Source: Actinorugispora endophytica (GTDB taxonomy: Bacteria; Actinomycetota; Actinomycetes; Streptosporangiales; Streptosporangiaceae). From it: a DNA stretch of 64,000 bases. The notes beneath the pieces are model-generated. The model worked only from the letters and a program-made list of their open reading frames with translations. It did not search any database and was not told where the DNA came from. Made by a program: the position numbers and the translations under genes. Positions 8,845 through 17,533 of this stretch are shown here, in pieces; within the stretch, counting starts at the first letter, position 1, and every line of letters starts with the position of its first letter. The stretch is taken from NCBI RefSeq assembly GCF_004363075.1, contig NZ_SNYN01000008.1:1-64000 (forward strand). Direction: 5' to 3'.

Positions 8845-9924
8845 TCAGCTCAGCTGCTCTTCGGTGTAGTAGCCGCTGTCCACGAGGACCTCCTCGTAGT
8901 TGGAGGCGTCCACGGACACGGGTTCGAGCAGGTGGGACGGCACGACCTTGACCCCGTTGTCGTAGGTCTCGGTGTCGTTGACCTCCGGCTCGGTGCCGTT
9001 GGCCACCGCGTCGACCATGGAGACCGCCACGTCCGCGAGCTCGCGGGTGTCCTTGAACACCGTCTGGGTCTGCTCCCCGGCGATGATCGACTTGACGGAG
9101 GCCACCTCGGCGTCCTGGCCGGTGATGACGGGCATCGGCCTGGCGTCGGTGCCGTACCCGGCGCTCTTGAGCGCGGAGATCACCCCGATGCTGATGCCGT
9201 CGTAGGGCGACAGGACGGCGTCCAGGTCCTCGTCCGCGTAGTGGGCGCTGACCAGGTTGTCCATCCGGGCCTGCGCGGTGGCGCCGTCCCAGCGCAGCGT
9301 CGCGATCTGCTCCATCGAGGTCTGTCCGCTGCGGACGTCCAGCACGCCGGAGTCGATGTGGGGTCGGAGCACCGACATCGCGCCGTCGTAGAAGAAGTAG
9401 GCGTTGTTGTCGTCGGGGGACCCGCCGAACAGCTCGATGCTGAAGGGGCCCTCCTCCTCGGCCAGGTTCAGCTCCTCCGCCAGGTAGGTCGCCTGCAGGA
9501 CGCCGACCTGGAAGTTGTCGAACGTGGCGTAGTAGTCGACGTTCTCCGTGCCGAGGATGAGCCGGTCGTAGGAGATGACCGGGATCTCCTGGTCCGCGGC
9601 CTGCTGCAGGACGTCGGTGAGCGCCTCGCCGTCGATCGCGGCGACGACGAGCGCGTCCACGCCCTTGGTGATCATGTTCTCGATCTGGGAGACCTGGTTC
9701 TCGACCACGTCCTCGGCGTACTGCAGGTCGGTGCCGTATCCCAGCTCCTCGAACTGCTCGACCATGTTCCGGCCGTCGTTGACCCAGCGCTCGGAGGACT
9801 GCGTCGGCATCGCGATGCCGACCAGCCCCTCCTCGCCGCGGTTCGCGGCGTCGCCCACGGCGCATCCGCTCAGGAGGGTGGCCAGGGCGGCCGCCCCTGC
9901 CAGCAGGACTCTGTTCCGTCTCAT
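8845..9924 (-). CDS. chvE: Sugar-binding lipoprotein, ChvE-like (CUT2)
   Basis: 359 residues. The signal peptide ends in a lipobox LLSGC (Cys21), so it is membrane-tethered outside the cell. The mature part is a periplasmic-binding type I fold: [17 protein letters not shown] at the start, [10 protein letters not shown] in the hinge region and [17 protein letters not shown] further on, as in ChvE and XylF. ChvE-type proteins bind arabinose, xylose, galactose or glucose; the operon argues for L-arabinose. It lies 80 bases downstream of the arabinofuranosidase gene and 67 upstream of the ATPase gene. Confidence 0.9.
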   Translation of the reverse strand: MRRNRVLLAGAAALATLLSGCAVGDAANRGEEGLVGIAMPTQSSERWVNDGRNMVEQFEELGYGTDLQYAEDVVENQVSQIENMITKGVDALVVAAIDGEALTDVLQQAADQEIPVISYDRLILGTENVDYYATFDNFQVGVLQATYLAEELNLAEEEGPFSIELFGGSPDDNNAYFFYDGAMSVLRPHIDSGVLDVRSGQTSMEQIATLRWDGATAQARMDNLVSAHYADEDLDAVLSPYDGISIGVISALKSAGYGTDARPMPVITGQDAEVASVKSIIAGEQTQTVFKDTRELADVAVSMVDAVANGTEPEVNDTETYDNGVKVVPSHLLEPVSVDASNYEEVLVDSGYYTEEQLS

Positions 9925-10004
9925 GTGGAAACGACCTCATTCGGTTGGGGGTCCGGTGGGGCTCCCGGCGGTCCGGGAAGGGGGGCGGGCCGGGGAGGCC
10001 CTGG

Positions 10005-11519
10005 TCAGGATTTCGTCGCGGCCATCCGCACGACGGTCCACGACACCGGCGGCAGCACGACGCCGAGGCGGCCGCCGTCCAGGCGGACGTCCTTGCCGGG
10101 CCGGGGCGCGACGCGGTCGGGGTCCCGCGCGGTGTTGACCGCGCGGTGGTCGGCGTCCGCCAGGGTCAGGCACTCCACGACCCGGTCGACGCCCAGGGGG
10201 CGGGCGTCCACGTCGAGGGCGACCGGCTCGTCGACGGAGCGGTTGACCACGAACACCGCGGCCTCCCCGGTCTCCGCGTCGTGGGTGGCGACGGCGTCCA
10301 CGACGGCGACGTCGCCGAACCGCGCGGTCTCGTGCGCGGGTGAGACCGGCTCCACCCGGAGCACCTGGCCCCGGGCGGCCCGGGCGGTCTGGGCGAAGGG
10401 GTGGAAGACGGTCTGCCGCCAGGCCGGGCCGCCGGGCTCGGTCATGATCGGCGCGATGACGTTGACCAGCTGGGCCTGGCTGGCCGAGGTCACCCGGTCG
10501 CTGTGGCGCAGCAGCGAGATCAGCAGGCCGCCGACCACGACGGCGTCGGCGAGGTGGTAGCGGTCCTCGATGACGCGCGGGGCCACCGGCCAGTCCTCGC
10601 GGGGCTCCTCGGCCTGGAAGCGGCTCAGGTACCACACGTTCCACTCGTCGAAGGAGAGCATGATCCGCTTGCGATCGCGCAGCCGCGCCCCGACGGCGTC
10701 GGCGGTGGCCGTCACCGAGTCGACGAAGTGGTCCATGTCCACCGCCGACGCCAGGAAGCTCCGCAGGTCGCCGTCGTGCTCCTCGTAGTAGGCGTGCAGG
10801 GAGACGTAGTCGACGGCGTCGTACGCCTGCTCCAGGACCTCGGCCTCCCACGCCCCGAAGGTGGGCATCGACGACCCGGAGCTGCCGCAGACCACCAGTT
10901 CCAGGTCGGGCTGGGCCATGCGCATCGCCCGGGCGGTCTCCGCGGCCAGCCGCCCGTACTCGCGGGCGGTCTTGTGGCCGATCTGCCACGGGCCGTCCAT
11001 CTCGTTGCCCAGGCACCACATGCGGATGCCGTGCGGTTCGACCGCCCCGTTGGCGACGCGCTGGTCGGACAGGCTGGTCCCGCCGGGGTGGTTGGCGTAC
11101 TCCAGCAGGTCGAGGGCCTCCTGGATGCCGCGGGTGCCCAGGTTCACCGCCGTCATCGGCTCGATGCCGGCCCTGCGCGCCCAGCGCACGAACTCGTCCA
11201 GGCCGAACTGGTTGGTCTCGGTGCTGTGCCAGGCCAGGTCGCGGCGGACCGGTCGCGCGGCGCGCGGGCCCACCCCGTCCTCCCACCGGTAGCCGGAGAC
11301 GAAGTTGCCGCCCGGGTAGCGCACGGTGGTGACGCCCAGTTCCCGGACCAGTTCCAGCACGTCGCCGCGGAAGCCGTCGGCGTCCGCCGTCGGGTGGTCG
11401 GGCTCGTAGATACCGGTGTAGACGCACCGGCCCATGTGCTCGACGAAGGAGCCGAAGGTGCGCCGGTGGACGGGCGCGACGCGGAGGGCGGGGTCGAGGG
11501 TGAGGGAGGCGTTGAGCAT
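10005..11519 (-). CDS. abfA: Alpha-L-arabinofuranosidase, GH51
   Basis: 504 residues with no signal peptide, so the enzyme is intracellular. GH51 hallmarks are RYPGGNFVSGYRWEDGVGP near the start of the barrel, the acid/base Glu173 in CLGNEMDG, and the nucleophile Glu292 in SFDEWNVWY. It releases L-arabinose from arabino-oligosaccharides. Placed between the CUT1 transporter genes and the ChvE-like transporter genes, it probably works on oligomers brought in by the former, feeding AraB and AraD. Gaps to both neighbours are under 90 bases. Confidence 0.95.
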   Translation of the reverse strand: MLNASLTLDPALRVAPVHRRTFGSFVEHMGRCVYTGIYEPDHPTADADGFRGDVLELVRELGVTTVRYPGGNFVSGYRWEDGVGPRAARPVRRDLAWHSTETNQFGLDEFVRWARRAGIEPMTAVNLGTRGIQEALDLLEYANHPGGTSLSDQRVANGAVEPHGIRMWCLGNEMDGPWQIGHKTAREYGRLAAETARAMRMAQPDLELVVCGSSGSSMPTFGAWEAEVLEQAYDAVDYVSLHAYYEEHDGDLRSFLASAVDMDHFVDSVTATADAVGARLRDRKRIMLSFDEWNVWYLSRFQAEEPREDWPVAPRVIEDRYHLADAVVVGGLLISLLRHSDRVTSASQAQLVNVIAPIMTEPGGPAWRQTVFHPFAQTARAARGQVLRVEPVSPAHETARFGDVAVVDAVATHDAETGEAAVFVVNRSVDEPVALDVDARPLGVDRVVECLTLADADHRAVNTARDPDRVAPRPGKDVRLDGGRLGVVLPPVSWTVVRMAATKS

Positions 11520-11561
11520 CAGGAGGCTTCTCTCTCGTCTGTGCGGGGCGGGGGCCCGGGG

Positions 11562-12446
11562 TCAGCCCTTGATGCCGACACCGGCGATGCCGGACACGAT
11601 CTGGCGTTGGAAGAACAGGAAGACGACGAGCAGTGGCAGCGCGCTGATGACGGCCGCGGCCATGGTCTGGGCGTACTGGAGCCCGTAGGCGCCCTGGACG
11701 GTGCCCAGCCCGACGGGGAGCGTCATCATCGCGGGGTCGGTGGTGGCCACGAAGGGCCACAGGAAGTTGTTCCAGGCCCCCACGAAGGTGAAGATGCCGA
11801 CGGCGGCCAGGACCGGGCGCGACATCGGCAGGACGACGCTCCACAGGACGCGCAGGGGCCCGGCGCCGTCCATGCGGGCGGCGTCCTCGTAGGCGGCCGG
11901 GATGCCGTCGAAGAACCGCTTGAGCACGAACACCATCACCGGGGCCACGACCTGGGGCAGCGCGATCCCCCAGTAGGTGTCGACCAGCCCCATGAGGCCC
12001 ATCTGCGCGAACAGCGGCACGATCAGCACCTGCGGGGGGACCAGGATCCCGGCGACGACGACGGCGAACAGCCAGCCGCGTCCCGGGAACCGGCACTTGG
12101 CGAAGCCGTAGGCGGCCAGCACGCACAGGACCAGGGTCAGCGCGGTGACGAGCACCGAGATGATGGCGCTGTTGGCCATCCAGCGCAGCAGGTCGCCGCG
12201 GGCCAGGACCGAGGCGTACGCCTGCGTGGTGGGGTTGTCGGTGAGCCAGCGGACGGGCACCGCCGTGGTCTCGGCCTCGGGCTTGACCGAGGTGGCCACC
12301 GCCCACAGCAGCGGGGCGAGCCACAGCAGCGCGCACGCCGCGGCCACCGCGTACAGGACCGCGCTCCCCGGGGTGACCCTGATCCGGGGCGCGCGCCGCG
12401 CCGGTCCGGTCCGCGCCCCCGCCCGGGGGGTCGTCGTTGCGGCCAT
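11562..12446 (-). CDS. CUT1 carbohydrate ABC permease (AraQ/MalG-like)
   Basis: 294 residues with six probable membrane helices. The EAA loop that docks the ATPase is visible as YEDAARMDGAGPLRVLWSVVLP, and the C terminus ends QRQIVSGIAGVGIKG, typical of MalG-like subunits. Start ATG at 12446, two bases after the stop of the partner permease. With the permease and binding protein upstream it forms an importer, probably for arabino-oligosaccharides. The operon has no CUT1 ATPase gene. Confidence 0.92.
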   Translation of the reverse strand: MAATTTPRAGARTGPARRAPRIRVTPGSAVLYAVAAACALLWLAPLLWAVATSVKPEAETTAVPVRWLTDNPTTQAYASVLARGDLLRWMANSAIISVLVTALTLVLCVLAAYGFAKCRFPGRGWLFAVVVAGILVPPQVLIVPLFAQMGLMGLVDTYWGIALPQVVAPVMVFVLKRFFDGIPAAYEDAARMDGAGPLRVLWSVVLPMSRPVLAAVGIFTFVGAWNNFLWPFVATTDPAMMTLPVGLGTVQGAYGLQYAQTMAAAVISALPLLVVFLFFQRQIVSGIAGVGIKG

Positions 12447-12448
12447 GG

Positions 12449-13384
12449 TCAGTCCTCCTTCCGGGAGAACAGGCGGAACTGGACGATCGAGGCGACGATG
12501 ACCACCGCGAAGAACAGGTAGGAGACCGCCGACGCGTAGCCGATCCGGAAGCCCGTGAAACCGGACTCGTAGACGTACTGGATGATCGGGCGGGTCGCGG
12601 CGTCGGGCAGGCCGATGGTCATCAGGTACATCTGGTCGAAGACCTTCAGCGAGGCGACCAGCTGCAGCACGAGCACCAGCGCCGTGGTGCGCCGCAGCAG
12701 CGGCAGGGTGACGCCGCGCAGCCGCTGCCAGGAGCCCGCGCCGTCCAGCGCGGCCGCCTCGTGGACCTCCCGGGGGATGCCCTGGAGCGCGGCGAGGTAG
12801 AGCAGGTAGTTGAAGCCCGCCGTCCACCAGGTGGTGGTGGCCACGACCGAGAGCATCGCGAAGCGCTCGTCGGTCAGCCAGTTCACCTCGCCCAGGCCCA
12901 GCGCGGCGAGCGTGCCGTTGATCAGTCCGATCCCCGGCTGGTAGATCCACACCCAGATCAGGGTCACCACCGCGACCGGCAGGACGAAGGGGGCGAAGAA
13001 GGCGAACCGCAGGAACCAGCCCAGCCGCCGGGCCCGGTCGGTCAGCAGCGCCATGCCCAGTCCCACCAGGACCAGCGGCGGCACGCTGAGCGCGGTGAAC
13101 ACCAGGGTGTTGCGCAGCGAGGACCACACGTTCGGGTCGGCGAGGGCCTCCTGCCAGTTGGCCAGGCCCACGAACCCGGCGGGGGCTCCCGACAGGCTCT
13201 GGTCGGTGAGGCTGTAGCCGAGCCCGGTCAGCGTCGGCCAGACCAGGAACAGCGCGTAGCAGGCGACGAAGGGCAGGACGAACCACAGGCCGGTCCAGGA
13301 GGCCGGGCGCCGGGGCGCGGTGCCGCCGGGGGGTTCGGGGAGGGAGGGCGCCCGCGCGTCCTCCGTGCTCGTTCTCGTTGTCAT
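12449..13384 (-). CDS. CUT1 carbohydrate ABC permease (AraP/MalF-like)
   Basis: 311 residues, six probable membrane helices after a short cytoplasmic tail, with the EAA loop HEAAALDGAGSWQRLRGVTL about two thirds along. The length is that of UgpA or AraP rather than of MalF with its large extra domain. It pairs with the permease encoded two bases downstream. Confidence 0.92.
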   Translation of the reverse strand: MTTRTSTEDARAPSLPEPPGGTAPRRPASWTGLWFVLPFVACYALFLVWPTLTGLGYSLTDQSLSGAPAGFVGLANWQEALADPNVWSSLRNTLVFTALSVPPLVLVGLGMALLTDRARRLGWFLRFAFFAPFVLPVAVVTLIWVWIYQPGIGLINGTLAALGLGEVNWLTDERFAMLSVVATTTWWTAGFNYLLYLAALQGIPREVHEAAALDGAGSWQRLRGVTLPLLRRTTALVLVLQLVASLKVFDQMYLMTIGLPDAATRPIIQYVYESGFTGFRIGYASAVSYLFFAVVIVASIVQFRLFSRKED

Positions 13385-13429
13385 GAGGTGGGGACTCCTC
13401 GGTGCTGCGGAAGGGGGGCGCCGCCCCGG

Positions 13430-14737
13430 TCAGATCGGGGCGGGGACGCGCACGAGGGCGCGGACCGCGTCCTTGAACCGCGTCAGGGACTCCTCGGGGG
13501 TCGTGGTCCCCTGGTGCAGGCCGGAGAAGACCGCGGTGGCCTCCGTGCTCAGCCGGGCCGCCGACCCGCTGAACCAGATGTCGGGGTCCAGTTCGACGTT
13601 CCCGGCCGCCTCGCGGTACTCGGACTGGGGCCGCATCGCCAGGTACTCCTCGCTCTCGACGACCGGCCGGTAGGCGGGGATGTGCCCTCCCCCGGCCCAG
13701 GTGAGGCTGTTGCGGAGCATCCAGGCCGCGTACTCCACGGCGGCCGCGGTCACCTCGGGGTCGCGCTCGCGCTGGTGCGGCAGGACGTAGACGTGCGAGT
13801 CGCCGCGGGTGCGGTGGTTGCCGAACAGGTCGGGGAACTGGGTGACCGAGAAGTCCATCCCGGCGGTCTCGAAGGTGGGGATCTCCCAGTTGCCCATGAG
13901 CCCGAGTCCGCCCCTGCCGTTGGCGAAGTTCGGCGGGGTCCCCGGCGCGTCCGAGCTGCGCGGGGCCAGCCCCTCCTCGGAGAGGCGCCGCAGCACGTCC
14001 AGCGCGGCCAGGGCCTTGTCGTCGTCCATCTCGAAGTCGTCGTCGCCGAAGACCATGCGGCCGTCCTGCTGGCGGTACATCGCCCAGAAGTACTGCCAGG
14101 GGTTGGTGGTGTCCAGGACGGTTCCGAACTCGCCGGTGACCGCCTTGACCTCGGTGAGCAGGTCGACGAACTCCGCGACGCCGCGCGTCTCGACGAGCCG
14201 GCCGCCGGCGTCGAGGACCCCGGCGGAGCGGCAGACCTCCCGGTTGTAGTAGGTGACGACGACGTGGGTGTCCAGGGGGACCGCGTACAGCGCGCCGTCC
14301 ACGAAGCAGCGCTCCCAGATGTCGGGAGGCAGCACCTCCCCGGAGATCCCGGCCTCGGCCAGGGCGCCCTCGTCGATGGGGTCGATCAGCCGTCCGGGGG
14401 CCATGTTGGCCAGTCGGGACAGGTGCAGGGTCGCGATGTCGGAGGCTCGGCCGCCCGCCGCGCCCATCGCGAACTTCGTGTAGAAGGGGTCCCCCCACAG
14501 GTAGGTGGTGGGGCGGAAGTCGATGTCGGGGTGCTCGGCCGTGTAGCGCTCGTGCATCTCGACCATCCGGGCGCCGTCGCCTCCGGTGAAGAGGTTCCAC
14601 TGGCGCAGCCGGGTGCGGTCGTCCAGCACCGAGTCGGCGGGGCCGCACCCGGCCAGGCCCAGCCCGGCGGCGGCGAGCGTCCCGGCCAGCAGCGACCTGC
14701 GGCTCGGCGACGGGGGGGTTCCTGCTGCCCTGCGCAT
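13430..14737 (-). CDS. Extracellular solute-binding lipoprotein, family 1 (CUT1)
   Basis: 435 residues. The N terminus has a twin-arginine-like SRRSLLAG (from residue 12) and a lipobox LAGC (Cys31), so it is probably a Tat-exported lipoprotein. The mature protein has the type II binding-protein fold (LRQWNLFTGGDGARMVEMHERY; NGRGGLGLMGNWEIPTF). By operon context the ligand is an arabinose-containing oligosaccharide. It lies 45 bases upstream of the two permease genes and 54 downstream of araD. Confidence 0.88.
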   Translation of the reverse strand: MRRAAGTPPSPSRRSLLAGTLAAAGLGLAGCGPADSVLDDRTRLRQWNLFTGGDGARMVEMHERYTAEHPDIDFRPTTYLWGDPFYTKFAMGAAGGRASDIATLHLSRLANMAPGRLIDPIDEGALAEAGISGEVLPPDIWERCFVDGALYAVPLDTHVVVTYYNREVCRSAGVLDAGGRLVETRGVAEFVDLLTEVKAVTGEFGTVLDTTNPWQYFWAMYRQQDGRMVFGDDDFEMDDDKALAALDVLRRLSEEGLAPRSSDAPGTPPNFANGRGGLGLMGNWEIPTFETAGMDFSVTQFPDLFGNHRTRGDSHVYVLPHQRERDPEVTAAAVEYAAWMLRNSLTWAGGGHIPAYRPVVESEEYLAMRPQSEYREAAGNVELDPDIWFSGSAARLSTEATAVFSGLHQGTTTPEESLTRFKDAVRALVRVPAPI

Positions 14738-14791
14738 GGCGTCTCCTCTTCCGGCCGCCCCGTCAGGAGGCGCGCCGAGGGTTCCTTCGGG

Positions 14792-15478
14792 CTAGTCGTC
14801 TTCTCCGGGGCTCCCGGCGCGCTGACCGTAGACGTTCTGGTAGCGCGCGTAGAGCGCGTCGACGTGCTTCTGGGGCAGCGGCTCCACCGGTCCGTGCTGG
14901 CGCGCCAGGTGCACGGTGCGGGCGACGTCCTCGCACATGACCGCGGCCTTGACCGCGGCCCTGGCGTCGGCGCCGATGGTGAACACGCCGTGGCTGCGCA
15001 TGAGCACCGCCGGCGAGCGGTGGCCCGAGAGGGTGGCCACGATGCCCTTCCCGATGTCGTCGCCGCCGATGAGCGCGAACGGGCCCACCGGGATCTCGGC
15101 GCCGAACTCGTCGGCCATCGCGGTGATGGCGCACGGGATCGGCTCCCCTCTGGCCGCCCAGGCGGTGGCGTACGGGCTGTGGGTGTGCACGACGCCGCCC
15201 ACTCCGGGCATGGACCGGTAGACGTAGGCGTGCGCGGCGGTGTCGCTGGAGGGGCTGTGCGTCCCGTCGACGACCGCCCCGTCGAGGTCGCACACGACCA
15301 TCGACTCGGGGGTCAGGTCGTCGTAGGACAGGCCGCTGGGCTTGATCACGATCAGGTCGGCGTCGGGGACGCGGGCCGAGATGTTCCCGCTGGTCCAGGT
15401 GACCAGGTTCCAGCGGAGGAGTTCGGCGTGGAGGCGGCAGACCTCCGCGCGGAGCCGGTCGACTGCTTCGGTGCGCAC
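14792..15478 (-). CDS. araD: L-ribulose-5-phosphate 4-epimerase AraD
   Basis: 228 residues, the usual AraD length. Class II aldolase-like motifs are TSGNISAR, the zinc-binding VVHTHSPYATAWA and the RSHGVFT segment. It converts L-ribulose 5-phosphate to D-xylulose 5-phosphate for the pentose phosphate pathway. The frame is open far upstream through araB, but the GTG at 15478 has an AAGGA about 10 bases before it and begins 17 bases after the araB stop. Confidence 0.94.
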   Translation of the reverse strand: MRTEAVDRLRAEVCRLHAELLRWNLVTWTSGNISARVPDADLIVIKPSGLSYDDLTPESMVVCDLDGAVVDGTHSPSSDTAAHAYVYRSMPGVGGVVHTHSPYATAWAARGEPIPCAITAMADEFGAEIPVGPFALIGGDDIGKGIVATLSGHRSPAVLMRSHGVFTIGADARAAVKAAVMCEDVARTVHLARQHGPVEPLPQKHVDALYARYQNVYGQRAGSPGEDD

Positions 15479-15495
15479 GGTCGGGGTGTCCTTAG

Positions 15496-17199
15496 CTAGC
15501 TCTGGGATGCGAGGCGCTCGTTGCGGATGCGGCGCAGGCGGTGCAGCGCGTCGCTGCCGCCCCGGCCGAAGTGGTCGTGCAGGTCGGTGTAGACCGCGTA
15601 GAGCCGGTCGTAGGCGTCGGCCCGCTCGGGGTCGGGCATGACCCGGTCGGCGCGCCGGCCGCCCATCGCCGCCGACGCGGCGTGGATGTCGGGGTGCGCC
15701 CCCGCCGCGACGGCCGCGTGGATGGCCGCGCCGAGGGCGGGCCCCTGGTCGGAGTCGATGACGCTCAGCGGCCTGCGCAGGACGTCGGCGTAGACGCCCG
15801 TCACGAAGGGGTTGCGGGCCAGTCCCCCGGCCACCACGAACTCCTCGACGGGCACGCCCGCCCCGGTGAAGGCCTCCACGATCGTGCGCGCGCCGAACGC
15901 GGTGGCCTCCACCAACGCCCGGTAGACCTCTTCCGGGCGGGTGGCCAGCGTCAACCCGGCGATCACCCCCGACAGGTCGTGGTCGACCAGGACCGAGCGG
16001 TTCCCGCTGTGCCAGTCCAGCGCGACCAGACCGTGCGCGCCCACCGGTTGGCCCGCGGCCCTGGCCGAGAGCAGCTCGTGCCCGGAGACCCCGGTCCGCT
16101 CGGCCTCGCGGGCGTACTCCCCGGGCATCGCCGAGTCGACGAACCAGGCGAAGACGTCGCCGACGCCGCTCTGCCCGGCCTCGTACCCCCACAGACCGGG
16201 GACGATCCCGTCGCGGACCACCCCGCACATGCCGGGGACCTCCGCGGGGACGTCGGAGTTCATGATGTGGCAGGTGCTGGTCCCCATGACCGCGAGCATC
16301 TGGCCGGGCGCGACCGCCTGCGCGGCGGCCGCGGTGACGTGCGCGTCGATGGTGCCGACCGCGACGGCGATCCCCTCGGGCAGGCCGGTCCAGGCCGCGG
16401 CCCGTGCTGTGAGGGAGCCCGCCCGGGTGCCCAGCTGCGCGAGCGGGTGGGCGAGCTTGTCCCGGGCGAAGTCCGCGAATCCGGGGTCCAGCGCGGCCAG
16501 GTAATCCCGCGAGGGCCAGGCCCCGTCCTGGTGGATGCCCTTGTACCCGGCAGTGCTGACGTTGCGGGTCTCCCGACCGCACAGCTCCCAGACGATCCAG
16601 TCCGCCGCCTCGATCCACCGGTCGGCGCGCGCGTACGCCTCGGGGTCCTCCTCCAGGACCTGCAGCGCCTTGGCGAACTGCCACTCGGAGGAGATCCGCC
16701 CCCCGTAGCGGGACAGCCACGCCTCGCCCCGCTCCCGCGCCACCTCGTTGATCCGGTGCGCCTGCGGCTGGGCGGCGTGGTGCTTCCAGAGCTTGGGGTA
16801 GGCGTGCGGGCGGTCGGCCAGCCCGGGGATTTCGCACAGCGGCGTCCCGTCGGCGGTCGCGGGCAGGACCGTGCAGGAGGTGAAGTCGGTGCCGATGCCC
16901 ACCACCCGGTCCGCGGGCACCCCCGCCGCGGCGAGCGCCTCGGGCACGGCCCGGCGCAGGACCCGCCGGTAGTCCTCGGGGACCTGAAGGGCCGTGTCGG
17001 GCGCGAGCGGAACCCTGGTCCCGGCCAGGCTCTCGGGAAGCGCCTCCGAGAGAACCGCGTGCTCGTAGGTGTGGACGGCCTCGGCGAGCTGGGCGCCGTC
17101 GGCGACCCGCGCGACCACCGCCCGGCCGGACAGGGTCCCGAAGTCGATGCCGACCACGTACTGGTGTTCCCGGGGCGGGCTGCTGGCGTTCTTGGTCAT
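15496..17199 (-). CDS. araB: Ribulokinase AraB
   Basis: 567 residues, FGGY kinase family. The N-terminal phosphate loop VGIDFGTLSGRAVV lies at about 16-29. The ribulokinase-type block GTDFTSCTVLP, the nucleotide-binding AVMGTSTCHIMN and a later VVAGGLARNPF follow. It phosphorylates L-ribulose with ATP. As first gene of the arabinose operon it has its own promoter and LacI-type operator at 17383-17412 and an AGGA ribosome site. Its substrate needs arabinose isomerase, which is not encoded in this window. Confidence 0.95.
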   Translation of the reverse strand: MTKNASSPPREHQYVVGIDFGTLSGRAVVARVADGAQLAEAVHTYEHAVLSEALPESLAGTRVPLAPDTALQVPEDYRRVLRRAVPEALAAAGVPADRVVGIGTDFTSCTVLPATADGTPLCEIPGLADRPHAYPKLWKHHAAQPQAHRINEVARERGEAWLSRYGGRISSEWQFAKALQVLEEDPEAYARADRWIEAADWIVWELCGRETRNVSTAGYKGIHQDGAWPSRDYLAALDPGFADFARDKLAHPLAQLGTRAGSLTARAAAWTGLPEGIAVAVGTIDAHVTAAAAQAVAPGQMLAVMGTSTCHIMNSDVPAEVPGMCGVVRDGIVPGLWGYEAGQSGVGDVFAWFVDSAMPGEYAREAERTGVSGHELLSARAAGQPVGAHGLVALDWHSGNRSVLVDHDLSGVIAGLTLATRPEEVYRALVEATAFGARTIVEAFTGAGVPVEEFVVAGGLARNPFVTGVYADVLRRPLSVIDSDQGPALGAAIHAAVAAGAHPDIHAASAAMGGRRADRVMPDPERADAYDRLYAVYTDLHDHFGRGGSDALHRLRRIRNERLASQS

Positions 17200-17382
17200 C
17201 TGTCAGGTTCCTCGCGAAGGCGCCGGGGGCGGGCGCGCGGTCAGGGGACGCCGGCCCGGACGGCCGGGCGGGCCGGAGCGACGACGGGGACGGGCGGTGG
17301 CTCGGGCGGGAGATCGGCGGGGGCGGGCGTTCCTGGGGCGCCTCGTCACACCCCACACCGCTCGGGATGTGACGTGGGCTAC

Positions 17383-17412
17383 ATTGTTAGCGCTAACATT
17401 AAGGAGCGTCAA
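17383..17412 (-). promoter_or_regulatory. araB promoter with LacI-family operator
   Basis: On the minus strand, TTGACG (17412-17407) is followed after 17 bases by TAACAA (17389-17384), a good -35/-10 pair. Between and over the -10 sits a perfect 14-bp palindrome TGTTAGCGCTAACA (17385-17398), the shape of a LacI-family operator with the central CG. A bound repressor would block this promoter. The leader to the araB ATG is about 175 bases. Confidence 0.75.
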
Positions 17413-17475
17413 GGGCTGTCCCCACAAAAGACCGCGAACCGGGAGAACGGTCGCCGCGCCACGGCCCCGCTTGCT

Positions 17476-17489
17476 GGCAAGCGCTTACC
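17476..17489. promoter_or_regulatory. Possible second, weaker LacI-type site
   Basis: GGCAAGCGCTTACC is a near-palindrome (one mismatched pair) with an AAGCGCTT core, about 90 bases upstream of the perfect operator. It may be an auxiliary operator. The rest of the 334-base gap (17200-17533) shows only the araB leader and the end of dgt. Confidence 0.35.
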
Positions 17490-17533
17490 CACTACCGCGC
17501 CGTCCCGCCCCGGCGTCCCGGGGCGCCCGGGCC

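Noticed and set aside
11562-14648. Single 1028-codon frame spanning the permease and binding protein region
   Set aside because: Only the last 294 codons match a permease; the rest is out of frame with the partner permease and binding protein genes.
14792-17356. Possible AraB-AraD fusion
   Set aside because: The frame runs through araB in the wrong phase; each gene has its own start and stop 17 bases apart.
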